Assembly: GCA_016842065.1 (NCBI GenBank)
Contig: JAEPDS010000006.1
Span: 1-64,000 of the forward strand
DNA: 64,000 nucleotides
From: Candidatus Thiodiazotropha sp. 'RUGA'
GTDB taxonomy: Bacteria; Pseudomonadota; Gammaproteobacteria; Chromatiales; Chromatiaceae
Direction of reading: 5' to 3'
The first letter of the stretch is position 1, and the number at the start of each line of letters is the position of its first letter. The position numbers and the translations under genes were made by a program. A model generated the notes under the pieces. That model did not search any database. It worked only from the letters and a program-made list of their open reading frames with translations, and had not been told where the DNA came from. Of the stretch, positions 17,717-26,207 are shown in pieces.

Positions 17717-19720
17717 ATGACACTCAGGATCAAACTACTGTTGCCACTGCTGGGTTTCAGTGCCCTGCTAGCCTCCTATATTCTGTTTGGCTGGCTACCG
17801 GAATTCACCAATCGAATGGAGGCAACTGAGCGAGAAAACACAAAAGCGCATTTGATCACCGTTTCTGAGGGTCTAGTACCTCTCTTGCTCGAAGAGCAGA
17901 TTGCCAATGTCTACGAAAATCTAGACGCCCTATTAAAACACACACCCAATTGGAAGTATTTGCAACTTTCATCTCCAGATGGACTGCGTATCTACCCCTT
18001 ATCTCCTGTAGATAACAAAGCCCTGAAGTCGTCGGATATAGAAGTAATCTCTCGGCCTATTGGCTTTCTGGGGCCACCGCTTGCATACCTGGAACTAGCT
18101 TACGACCTTGGCCCAGCCAGGCAGGAAATTGCTGAGCTTTCGCATCGACTTCAAATTGTGTTTATAGCTCTCCTGGTAGCATTTCTGGGAGCAATTATCG
18201 TGACCTTGGAGCTTCTGGTAAGCCGCCCTCTATCGGGGGTGGGAAAAGCAGCAGATGCAGTTGCACGTGGTCAATTCAGTTCAGAGCTCCCCACTTTCAA
18301 TGACGATGAGATCGGCAATTTAGCAAGGCGTTTCCACGCAATGCGCAAAGCACTGCAAGAACACCATAAACAGCTACTAAATGAAATCAGTGCCCACCTC
18401 GAAACATCGGAGGCATTAGCCAGGGAAAAGGAACAAGCTGCTCACCAGGCATCTCATGACCCCTTGACTGGTCTCATTAATCGCCGTGAATTTGAGTTGC
18501 GTCTAGAGCAATCTCTTACGCTTGCAACGCGTGAATCTGGTCAACACGCCCTTCTCTATATTGATTTGGACCAGTTCAAGGTAGTCAACGATACATGCGG
18601 TCACATCGCCGGGGATGCATTGCTCCAGCAACTTCGTAAGATCATGCTCGACCAGATCCGACAAGGCGATACACTAGCACGCCTCGGAGGTGACGAATTC
18701 GGCTTATTACTAATGCATTGCGAACTACCCAGCGCAGAAAAGATTGCAAATAAACTCATAGGTGCTATCCGGGAGTACAGATTCAATTGGGAGGAAGACA
18801 GCTTCACAGTGGGAGCCAGCATCGGTCTTGTTGCAATTGACAATCACTGGAACGACAAAAATCAAATTCTAAGTGCCGCAGATTCAGCCTGTTACATGGC
18901 CAAGGAAGCGGGGCGTAACCAAGTACGCGCATACAAAGAAAGCGACCAGGAGCTTGTCGCGCGTAAAGGCGAGATGATGTGGATCTCCCGCCTTGTCACT
19001 GCATTACAAGAAAACCACTTCATTCTCTATGGACAACGAATACATAAAATTAACGCTGATAATGAGGCTTCGTTTAAACACATAGAAGCACTTGTTCGCT
19101 TACAGACTAATGAGGGAGACATTGTTCCCCCGGGGGCCTTCATACCCGCTGCTGAGCGCTTCAACCTGATTTCCCAAATTGACCGCTGGGTGTTTGACAA
19201 GTCAATCGAGCTACTTCACGATTCTGCATTCGACACCCCCATGGAGCTTTCGATCAATCTTTCAGGGGTTTCAATTAGCTCACCGGGATTCTTGCTTCAC
19301 GTTGAACAAACCATTCAGGAGGAAGGCCTCAATGGACACAGAATCTGCTTTGAAATCACGGAATCATCAGCTATTCGCAACCTAGAAGCGGCAACAAACT
19401 TCATCCAGCGATTGACTTACTTAGGTTGTCTTTTCGCGCTGGATGACTTCGGTAGTGGGATGTCATCCTTTCAATACCTGAAAGCCCTTCACGTCGACTA
19501 CGTAAAGATTGATGGCGCATTCGTCCGTGATATCACACTAGATCCGACAGACTACGCGATGGTTAAAGCAATCAACGACGTTGCTACTAGCATGAAACTT
19601 ATAACGATTGCCGAATACGTCGAAAATGAAGCCACACTGCATGCCCTGAAAGAGATTGGCGTGGATTATGCTCAAGGCTACTATATTGGTATGCCATGCC
19701 CACTAGATGAATGTCTTTAG
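17717..19720 (+). CDS. HAMP-GGDEF-EAL c-di-GMP turnover protein
   Basis: A 667-residue inner-membrane protein. Helix 1 (about 7-28), a periplasmic domain (about 30-140), helix 2 (about 145-170), HAMP (about 170-225), GGDEF and EAL. The GGDEF motif is intact (324-328) with an inhibitory I-site RxxD (RQGD) five residues before it. EAL residues are kept: E457-A-L, INLSG, FEITES, D576-D577-FGSG and VKIDGAFV. Both diguanylate cyclase and phosphodiesterase activities are plausible. It follows the PhnD-like binding protein by 42 bases and probably receives its signal. AAGG lies just before the ATG. Confidence 0.9.
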   Translation: MTLRIKLLLPLLGFSALLASYILFGWLPEFTNRMEATERENTKAHLITVSEGLVPLLLEEQIANVYENLDALLKHTPNWKYLQLSSPDGLRIYPLSPVDNKALKSSDIEVISRPIGFLGPPLAYLELAYDLGPARQEIAELSHRLQIVFIALLVAFLGAIIVTLELLVSRPLSGVGKAADAVARGQFSSELPTFNDDEIGNLARRFHAMRKALQEHHKQLLNEISAHLETSEALAREKEQAAHQASHDPLTGLINRREFELRLEQSLTLATRESGQHALLYIDLDQFKVVNDTCGHIAGDALLQQLRKIMLDQIRQGDTLARLGGDEFGLLLMHCELPSAEKIANKLIGAIREYRFNWEEDSFTVGASIGLVAIDNHWNDKNQILSAADSACYMAKEAGRNQVRAYKESDQELVARKGEMMWISRLVTALQENHFILYGQRIHKINADNEASFKHIEALVRLQTNEGDIVPPGAFIPAAERFNLISQIDRWVFDKSIELLHDSAFDTPMELSINLSGVSISSPGFLLHVEQTIQEEGLNGHRICFEITESSAIRNLEAATNFIQRLTYLGCLFALDDFGSGMSSFQYLKALHVDYVKIDGAFVRDITLDPTDYAMVKAINDVATSMKLITIAEYVENEATLHALKEIGVDYAQGYYIGMPCPLDECL

Positions 19721-19822
19721 GTTCAGTACTTTTTTCGAATAGTCACCAAACTCACTTCACCCTGAATATCCGCTATCGGATGGAGAGCGACTGTACACAA
19801 GACGCCATCCGGCCGATATGTA

Positions 19823-20461
19823 CTAAATCTCTGTATGCTCCGCCATTTCGAGCGCGTCATCCACCTCAACGCCAAGATACCTTACTGTACTTTCGAGCTT
19901 GGTATGGCCAAGCAGTAATTGAACAGCGCGTAAATTCTTTATCCGTTTGTAGATAATGCTGGCTTTCGTACGGTGAATTGAGTGCGTTCCGTAGACTGAA
20001 GGGTCGAGTCCGATCATCGCGACTCAAGTTTTGACAATCCGTGCGTACTGGCGCGTCGTTATATGGGCCTCAGGTCGTATCCGACTTGCGAATAACCAAG
20101 TATCACCCCTTAAATCAGCAACCGACATCCATTGCTGCACCGCAATACGTGTTTGATCAGTAATTTCAAACCGTACGGGCTGTCCAGTCTTTTGTTGCAA
20201 TACTGAGGCTCGTCTTAGGACGTTCTCACCATGAACAACATCACTTGTCCTCAGCTTTACCAGGTCACAGCCTCTGAGCTTACTGTCAATTACGAGGATG
20301 AACAATACAAGATCTCGATACCTGTTTTTCATCTTTAACAGGACGCGAATTGACCAAATATCCTGTGGCTTTAGAGGCGGTTTTTGTCCAATGATTCTCC
20401 CTTTGTTCCAGGGGATGCAACGATTCTTTGAACAATCGAACTCTGTGAGTTGTTGCGTCAT
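19823..20461 (-). pseudogene. Tyrosine recombinase (phage-integrase family), nonsense-disrupted
   Basis: One continuous frame of about 212 codons is interrupted by a TGA at 20024-20026, between RQYARIVKT and VAMIGLDPS, where relatives carry Trp (TGG). The catalytic set is recognisable: Arg in DSKLRGCDLVKLR, Lys in QQKTGQPV, HxxR region HSIHRTKAS, LLGHTKLES and the Tyr nucleophile in VRYLG. The second catalytic Arg (H-x-x-R) is replaced by His, a second defect. It lacks the extra domain of integron integrases, so it is not IntI. It belongs to the short single-domain integrases scattered in proteobacterial chromosomes. Confidence 0.82.
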
Positions 20462-20904
20462 GATTCAATTCCTCCATTTGAGGTAAAGGAATCATAAGTA
20501 TTGCCCATTTACGGCACGGTCACTTTCGCGACCATTCCGGACATTAAAGGCCGGCCCTTCTGATTTCTATTTTAGCCAAAAGCTGAAACCAGCGATTTTT
20601 TCTACAAAACCGTGGTCTATACCCTATTGTTCTCGCACCTTGAAGCGGACAGTCGGAACTAAAAACAGAGAAGCTGTTTCAATCGAAACTGATTCCTTAA
20701 AACTCTGACGTTGCCCACACCCATCTCATTTTGAGATGCATTTATCGGCTGTCTTGCGTAAAGCCAACCTACAGGATTGGCATTCCCTGCACTCTCTCCT
20801 CACATTGTCATCAAGGATTCATCCAACAGACATGCTTCTGTCACATCACTTGCCTAATATTTATCATACATCAAACCATAACGGCCTCAGGCTGGAAGAG
20901 AGAG
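20462..20904. other. Gene-free region upstream of the dead recombinase and the small membrane protein
   Basis: No ORF with a credible start and ribosome binding site was found. It separates the divergent recombinase pseudogene and the plus-strand small membrane protein and presumably contains the promoter of the latter. Confidence 0.4.
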
Positions 20905-21108
20905 ATGATACTGGAACGCCCAACTTTGAACTATTTCGCAGGCTGGAAGTACCTGATCGACTCAGAGTACAGAAAGGAGATGCGGGAGTACTGGAAGGAG
21001 GAGCCCGGCTTCATTGTAGGACTGCAACTGGTGTCGGGAGCCGCCAGCGTGCTGTTCCCCCTCATCATTGCAGGGCTGATCGGCGTCGTGCTGCTGCACA
21101 AGCTCTGA
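20905..21108 (+). CDS. Small single-span membrane protein
   Basis: A 67-residue protein beginning MILERPTLNYFAGWKYLI. The first 35 residues are hydrophilic with many aromatic and acidic residues (DSEYRKEMREYWKEEPGF), followed by one C-terminal helix (LVSGAASVLFPLIIAGLIGVVLL) and HKL. GGAAGAGAG sits just before the ATG at 20905, which is preferred over in-frame upstream starts. It resembles a tail-anchored inner-membrane subunit or regulator; no family was recognised. Confidence 0.6.
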   Translation: MILERPTLNYFAGWKYLIDSEYRKEMREYWKEEPGFIVGLQLVSGAASVLFPLIIAGLIGVVLLHKL

Positions 21109-21532
21109 CCCACAATACCCCTTAGTTGTCTTGTACGACAGAGTCAACTGACACTCCACTCAGATTCAAGAACTTTGTCGGCTGTGCCGAACAAAGTTGG
21201 TCAGTTACGGGTTTACCCTGAAGCGGCCTTCAGAAAGCGTGAGTAAGATGACCGGAGTTAACCAACAGACTGTTAGCAGTACTTCAACTTCAGCATCCTG
21301 ATGTTCGCTTCTGCCACACTGCGGACCTGATTACTGATCTAGCTCAATTTCAGCTATTGGCTGGTCGGCGACCTTGTATCTACCGACCTGTAGCCCTGAG
21401 ACCTCCTATGGTCACTTTAGCTGCCAATGATGACATTGAGGAGATTTTAACTATTTTCCAATAAGCAAAATTAACTGACTTATTGATGTTACCCCTTGCT
21501 TCGTTCTACATTTTTATGCCGTCACAGTTAAT
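21109..21532. other. Gene-free region with hairpins
   Basis: Contains an imperfect hairpin AACTTTGTCGGC/GCCGAACAAAGTT at about 21171-21199, possibly ending the small membrane protein transcript, and a 67-base inverted repeat next to the LysE-type gene (listed separately). No coding sequence is supported. Confidence 0.4.
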
Positions 21533-21534
21533 TT
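21468..21534 (-). repeat. 67-base imperfect inverted repeat at the end of the LysE-type gene (possible degenerate attC)
   Basis: Ten-base outer arms AAATTAACTG/CAGTTAATTT (21468-21477 and 21525-21534) start at the stop codon of the LysE-type gene. On the minus strand it carries AAC near one end and GTT near the other, with an extra base in one arm (AACTGtGAC versus GTCAGTT), as attC sites do. The centre pairs weakly, so assignment to an attC is uncertain. Confidence 0.35.
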
Positions 21535-22144
21535 AACGTTCCATTGTTGCAAGCTTGAATCCAATTGCCACGAAGAGCCCGGAAAATACTCTTTGTATCC
21601 CTTGGACTATTTTTGGTGACTGCGAAACATACAGCCTTACTTGATTAGCTAAAATACCATAGCCAATAAACACTATTAGTGTCATAAGCATGAAAGCTGC
21701 ACTCAGGTAGAGCATATGGGGTATTGGGTTTTGTGTATCACTAGGGACAAACTGAGGCAAAAACGCCAGGAAGAATATGGATAGCTTTGGGTTAAGAATA
21801 TTTATAAGGAAAGCACGAACAGCTATTTTCCAGTATTTCTTTTCGCTGTACCTATTTTCTAATTTTATCCGGCCAGAATCTTTCCACATTTCCCAAGCAA
21901 GATAGGCCAAATAGAGAACCCCAAGGAACTTCAGCATTTGGAAGGCTACGGCACTGGTGTGTAGTATCGCAGCCAATCCAAATACGCTGGCTACCAGATG
22001 AGGGATGATCCCTGCGGTACAACCAAATGCTGCGAAAATACTTGCCTTCCACCCCTTGGTCAAACCGGTGGAGAGAGTAAACAAAACACCTGTACCTGGA
22101 ATCAGTACAATAATTAGGGAAGTAATCAGAAATTCAGTGTCCAT
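21533..22144 (-). CDS. LysE/RhtB-family amino-acid exporter
   Basis: A 203-residue inner-membrane protein with six predicted helices. The N-terminal LIIVLIPGTGVLFTLSTGLTKGWKASIFAAFGCTAGI is the LysE/RhtB signature (PGP/PGT motif, G-x-K-x-G). Members export amino acids or their derivatives such as homoserine lactone or threonine. It is AT-richer than the core genes and sits behind an integron-type attC with a second membrane-protein gene, so it may be cassette-borne. GAGAG precedes the ATG. Confidence 0.85.
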   Translation of the reverse strand: MDTEFLITSLIIVLIPGTGVLFTLSTGLTKGWKASIFAAFGCTAGIIPHLVASVFGLAAILHTSAVAFQMLKFLGVLYLAYLAWEMWKDSGRIKLENRYSEKKYWKIAVRAFLINILNPKLSIFFLAFLPQFVPSDTQNPIPHMLYLSAAFMLMTLIVFIGYGILANQVRLYVSQSPKIVQGIQRVFSGLFVAIGFKLATMER

Positions 22145-22155
22145 TACATTTCTCT

Positions 22156-22174
22156 CAACTCAGCCATGCTGAGT
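22156..22174. repeat. Short palindrome between the membrane protein and LysE-type genes
   Basis: AACTCAGC-CAT-GCTGAGTT is a perfect 8-base stem with a 3-base loop in the 37-base gap between two co-oriented minus-strand genes. It may modulate translation or stop transcription partially. Confidence 0.6.
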
Positions 22175-22181
22175 TTAAAAA

Positions 22182-22616
22182 TTAGTAGCCTAGTTCCTGG
22201 ATAGCTAAACCGATCATTAAGAACGAACATATAATCCAGATCACACTGAATATATAGGCAACTTTTACATCAGATGGGCTACCTATTTTCTTTCCTCTAT
22301 TTTTTAGAAAGTAACGACTGAAAATTGTTAGAAATGCAAAATAAATGTAGATTCCACTGCCTATCAGCGCTAAAAATGGCCAAGATTTTTGCTCGATTAT
22401 CATTAGAAACCCGGATAGTGGTAGCGTCCATGTAAGCAGTATGTCGCTCAGACCATTAGCTTTTGTTTCAATGATATAGAGAGATTGATCCATTTCATCT
22501 TCAGGGCTGTTCAAGCCAATCTTTGTAGCGATTTCAGGTACAACGAAGCTCAATAATTGCCCTATCCAAACAATTAAACCCACTAAAATAACTACAACGC
22601 CGGCGGCTGTGATCAT
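22182..22616 (-). CDS. Hypothetical four-helix membrane protein (cassette-like)
   Basis: A 144-residue protein with about four hydrophobic helices (residues 5-25, 60-80, 83-105 and 120-140) beginning MITAAGVVVILVGLIVWIGQ. The ATG at 22616 is chosen because the upstream reading frame runs through an attC site (22653-22745), which would not be coding; GAGG lies about 11 bases before the ATG. No family recognised. It is the first gene after the attC and precedes the LysE-type gene by 37 bases. Confidence 0.6.
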   Translation of the reverse strand: MITAAGVVVILVGLIVWIGQLLSFVVPEIATKIGLNSPEDEMDQSLYIIETKANGLSDILLTWTLPLSGFLMIIEQKSWPFLALIGSGIYIYFAFLTIFSRYFLKNRGKKIGSPSDVKVAYIFSVIWIICSFLMIGLAIQELGY

Positions 22617-22652
22617 TTGTTTCGTGTCCTCATGTGTCTTTGTGTTGCTTAC

Positions 22653-22745
22653 GCATAACGCCTGCGTATGCGGCTTGCGTGGAGCGCAGAGGAACGCAAG
22701 TCCGAGCCAGCGTTTTTTGCTTGCGACATGACGCACTTGTTAGTG
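22653..22745 (-). mobile_element. Integron attC recombination site
   Basis: Read on the minus strand, the 93-base site starts with R'' CACTAAC and ends with R' GTTATGC. Inside them TGCGTcATG (L'') pairs with CATACGCA (L') leaving one extrahelical C, the hallmark of attC folding, and further imperfect pairing (GCAAGC, GCTTGCG-type arms) fills the centre. It begins about 8 bases after the stop codon of the CopZ-like gene, the usual cassette geometry. No integron integrase is present in the window. Confidence 0.8.
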
Positions 22746-22752
22746 CGTGACA

Positions 22753-23175
22753 TTATTTTGGAAACTCCGACAAGCAACATTTTCCTGAAGGGTTTCTAGC
22801 TTCGCAAGCACATCGATGATGCTTGGTTTCTTCTATTACAAAATCACGAATACTCGGGTCTGATGCTGCCTGTGATTTTGTAACCCCGTAGCAATAGCAA
22901 ATAAGTGCGTTGTCTGAGTTTGATTTAACTCCTATTTCTGAGCGGAGGTCTTGTTTTTCAATTATTGAATTGTCTTCACCGAAGTAAACTACTGGACAAT
23001 CTGGGTCGGTACAGAAATAGTAGCGTTGCTCAGTCGGGCCCAAAGACCAGGGAGACTTAATATGGTGCTTTACGGTGAGCGAAGGAACTTGGCCATATTC
23101 GATGCCGTTTGCGGGACAAGTGCGCCGTTTTGGGACTTGATTTGAGTGGCATGAAGCTGAACAACAATCAGACAT
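22753..23175 (-). CDS. CopZ-N-like zinc/[2Fe-2S] cysteine-rich protein
   Basis: A 140-residue cysteine-rich protein of the family typified by the N-terminal domain of Archaeoglobus CopZ. It begins MSDCCSASCHSN, contains CPANGIEYGQVP, KSPWSLGPTEQRYYFCTDPDCPVVYFG and ends CYCYGVTKSQAA...CACEARNPSGKCCL; these cysteines are zinc and [2Fe-2S] ligands in relatives. The start at 23175 has GAGG 5-6 bases upstream; an upstream in-frame ATG would add an unrelated 20-residue leader. The gene ends 8 bases before an attC, so it is very probably an integron cassette gene. A redox or metal-trafficking role is inferred. Confidence 0.82.
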   Translation of the reverse strand: MSDCCSASCHSNQVPKRRTCPANGIEYGQVPSLTVKHHIKSPWSLGPTEQRYYFCTDPDCPVVYFGEDNSIIEKQDLRSEIGVKSNSDNALICYCYGVTKSQAASDPSIRDFVIEETKHHRCACEARNPSGKCCLSEFPK

Positions 23176-23469
23176 GATTATTTCCTCTATCCATTTCGCA
23201 CTTACAGCTTTAATAACAAGACCTCTATATAACACTTTAATTGACTGAATTACAATGACTTAGCATCCTGCTGTCTCGTTATACATTTTCAGAAAGTCGT
23301 GACAAAGTTGATATATACATTTTTTATGGAAAATCATGGAGTAATCAGGCCAAATTGAGTTACACCTGTTCGCTGCGAGAATGGCCCTATCTGATGGATC
23401 GTTAGTCTCTGATATAGCAAGGCTACCAATGAACTCGCAACTTCGTTGATAGCACCACAGGCATGAGCT

Positions 23470-23499
23470 GGACAACCCGGCCTGTCAGCCGGGTCGTCC
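23470..23499. terminator. Bidirectional hairpin downstream of the large hypothetical gene
   Basis: GGACAACCCGGC/GCCGGGTCGTCC forms a 12-base stem (one G-T pair) with a TGTCA loop, 45 bases past the stop of the minus-strand 776-residue gene. There is no clear T tract on the minus strand (TTGT follows on plus), but position and strength fit a terminator. Confidence 0.5.
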
Positions 23500-23544
23500 A
23501 ACTTGTCGTTTTATGACTGTTTACTTTTCAAGACCACCCTACGA

Positions 23545-25875
23545 TCAATCGTCATCTTCCTCCTCATCATCACCGTTACAAGGCGCGCAGACCACAGGTG
23601 CCACATCCAAAGCGAATGCGGCGTTGTCATGATCCCAACTGAAGCTCAGATCATCACCATCGGTGCGCTTGTTGTAGGTTGTCAGGAACACCGTGAAGGC
23701 ACACTTGGTTCGTGGCGGTGTTGATGGTGTGGGATGGTTCAGCATGTGACCGAACGTATGGGTTGGACTCGCGCCCTCTGCCCCAGGGGGGACACCCACA
23801 TTATTCGTACTGTTGTGCATCGTATCGCTACCACCACTCAAACCACGTCTCCAGGAGATCACATGGTTCTTCTGGAACATCTCCCAGGGATGGTAGGCCC
23901 GGTATCCGATACCGAATGTGGAACTCTCAGCGCCATTCATGAACTGGCACTCCTCATCCGAAGCAACACCGTTCATTCTCAGGTCCTCGATCGTGGCGAC
24001 CACATCTCTGTTATCCCACCAGAAGAGATGGCTCAAAGCGCCATAGGGCACCATATTGGTAGGGCCGGTATCCTGGATCTTTCTGCGATAGGTAAAGGCC
24101 GCTTCGATCTCTGCCCCCGGCAGACCCGAGGGCGGGGTTCCGTTTGGTCGCAGACGCTCTCCCGCAGCGTTGAACACCTCGATGGTGACCAGATGCCGCT
24201 TGGCAGGTTGGCCGTTATCCGCATCGGGATCGCTCCACTGTTTACTTAGGTCCCGGGTGTTGAGGTAGGCATGGTACTGATCTGCTTCCCAGTCCGCATT
24301 GGACCCCAGATCCCCATCGAACGGGATCAGATAGAGACTGTCCTGAGGTTCGTCCGGTGCCGATGTGCTGACAGGCCCCAGGCTTTCAGATACCACATCC
24401 ACACCACCGGGCACGGCAACCGCCTTATTCCATGAGAGCCCACTGGTGACATATTCGGGGGAGCCGACCGGATCACCATTGCTATCGGCCTCAGTCACAC
24501 TCACCCGATAGTATTTGGCGCCTGTATCGCGCATGCTCTCTGAGAACATGATGGCCAGTTTGAGGGTGCCACCCCAGTTTCGGTCATGGGCCCCGTTACC
24601 GTCCGGGCCGCCGCTGGGAAAAGCCACACCGCCATTGGTGCCCGGGGAAGCAACCGAGGTGGCCGATGTCTGATCGGGTGTATTGAGCAGTGATGAATCC
24701 GTATCGCCGATCTCATCCAGATAGACGAAGGCATCCCCTTCTCCACCGTTGTCGCGGCAGGCCACGGCCAGCGGATGGTAGGAGCGAAGCACTGGATTGT
24801 CATCCGCATCGTACCAGTGTCCGGCATTCACGCCGTTGTAGATGGTGATGGTAAATGGACCGAAGCGCTGCTTCACTTTGTAGGCAAACTCTTCATGGCA
24901 TCCTCTGCGCAGCAAGACAGGGAACTCGTGCCAACAGATATTGAAGCGACCATCGGCACCAATGGTACCTTCGGCCACTTTTACCGGTTCGCTGCACTCA
25001 TAGCGTCGACACAACAGATAGGGTCTGGCGTTGACATACTCGGCAATCCGCTCCACTGGAAGGGTACGCAGGGCGTGTAGATCCTCACCAACGTGCAAGG
25101 CACGTTCGTCCAGAGCACCTTCATGCAAAATGGCCCGCTGGAAAGGTGCCGGATCGGGGCCGGGCCCTGGGGGACCGGGAAAGTCGGGCACTTCCGGAAT
25201 TCTTTCGAGTAGTCTTTCCAGCTCTCTGATCAGGCGCTCCAGTCGATGATCGGTGAATACCCAGGGTTCACAGCAGCAGATTCGCCGATAGACCTCGATT
25301 GTGCCCAAACAGATCGGGGTACACCGGATCGGCCAGGCGATAAGTTCACCCAGTTCCAAGGTTCCAGGCAAAGTTGCTACCGCTGTGGGTTGTATGGATG
25401 CCCTGGCAAGACGATTTAATTTGAACCCTCTGGCAGATTGACTCAGAGGGTACCTGACAGCCTCCGCCAGTTGTGTATACCACCAGGGAGAGGGTCGGCA
25501 ACGACGGACACTTCCCGATACACAACGGTAGCGAAACAACCACTCCCGCCACACGCTGCGACCAATGTCCAATACTCCTTGCTCCAAGCGTGCCACAAAA
25601 TCAGCAACCCGGTAGTTAAGAAACAGGGAGCTTGGTGCCTCGCCACTCACGGTCTCTGTGGGACCAACCCGAATACGATGGGCTTTCTCAATGACACCTA
25701 GCGGCAGGCCAAAGGCGCCATCTTCAGCGATCTGTACTGTCTCAAATACCTTACCCTGTCGGTCGATCAGTGTGATCTCGACCTGAGGTTTTTCATCTTC
25801 TTTGTTGAGCCCTCGAAGAACGAGTTTTGAATTGATTCCCTTGCCACTACCTGAACCTTTCTGCTCACTTGCCAT
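23545..25875 (-). CDS. Large hypothetical protein with Cys-rich middle and acidic tail
   Basis: A 776-residue protein with no signal peptide and no family I recognise. N-terminal residues 15-85 look like a beta-rich domain (KLVLRGLNKEDEKPQVEITLIDRQGKVFETVQI). The middle has an unusual Cys motif: RCVSGSVRRCRPSPWWY, then CTPICLGTIEVYRRICCCEPW, then PGPPGPGPDP, and another CRRYECSEP. The C-terminal half contains many Gly/Asn/Asp/Trp segments and ends APVVCAPCNGDDEEEDDD. The start at ATG 25875 is chosen (AAGGAG 8 bases upstream); the in-frame GTG at 25884 overlaps the Shine-Dalgarno. It stands alone. It could be a surface or T6SS/phage-type structural protein, but nothing proves that. Confidence 0.75.
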   Translation of the reverse strand: MASEQKGSGSGKGINSKLVLRGLNKEDEKPQVEITLIDRQGKVFETVQIAEDGAFGLPLGVIEKAHRIRVGPTETVSGEAPSSLFLNYRVADFVARLEQGVLDIGRSVWREWLFRYRCVSGSVRRCRPSPWWYTQLAEAVRYPLSQSARGFKLNRLARASIQPTAVATLPGTLELGELIAWPIRCTPICLGTIEVYRRICCCEPWVFTDHRLERLIRELERLLERIPEVPDFPGPPGPGPDPAPFQRAILHEGALDERALHVGEDLHALRTLPVERIAEYVNARPYLLCRRYECSEPVKVAEGTIGADGRFNICWHEFPVLLRRGCHEEFAYKVKQRFGPFTITIYNGVNAGHWYDADDNPVLRSYHPLAVACRDNGGEGDAFVYLDEIGDTDSSLLNTPDQTSATSVASPGTNGGVAFPSGGPDGNGAHDRNWGGTLKLAIMFSESMRDTGAKYYRVSVTEADSNGDPVGSPEYVTSGLSWNKAVAVPGGVDVVSESLGPVSTSAPDEPQDSLYLIPFDGDLGSNADWEADQYHAYLNTRDLSKQWSDPDADNGQPAKRHLVTIEVFNAAGERLRPNGTPPSGLPGAEIEAAFTYRRKIQDTGPTNMVPYGALSHLFWWDNRDVVATIEDLRMNGVASDEECQFMNGAESSTFGIGYRAYHPWEMFQKNHVISWRRGLSGGSDTMHNSTNNVGVPPGAEGASPTHTFGHMLNHPTPSTPPRTKCAFTVFLTTYNKRTDGDDLSFSWDHDNAAFALDVAPVVCAPCNGDDEEEDDD

Positions 25876-26207
25876 ATCCGTCACTCCTTGATGATTGGTA
25901 GGAATCCATAAAGGTGGGGACTACTCCATTAGTTTAAAAATCTCATACTGGCAGTAGTATCAACATCCTTATCTATTCCTGATTTCAGAAAAACACTGCA
26001 TTCGCCAGTAGAACTATTAGCCGGAGTTTTGTCTCTATCAAGAGTGAAAACAGGAAAATGGTATTATTACCATTAGGGTTGACGACCAAGTCTCAGCGAG
26101 GTATCCAAACTCAAGCAGGTACTGCGGTTGAGGCGTTGACCTGGGAGCGCTGAACTGTGATTTATTGATCGGTAATCAAATATGAATCGAAAACTCGATT
26201 CCTTGAT
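25876..26207. other. Intergenic region between two minus-strand genes
   Basis: AT-rich with no ORF of credible length. It should contain the promoter of the large hypothetical gene and the end of the diguanylate cyclase gene; no T-tailed hairpin was identified. Confidence 0.4.

Noticed and set aside
19823-20461. Integron integrase IntI for the nearby attC
   Set aside because: The remnant is a short single-domain tyrosine recombinase lacking the IntI-specific insertion, and it is broken; it cannot be called IntI.
23260-23475. 71-codon minus-strand frame between the CopZ-like gene and the large hypothetical gene
   Set aside because: It starts with TTG inside a hairpin, has no ribosome site and no family similarity; I also looked for an attC after it and found no pairing arms.
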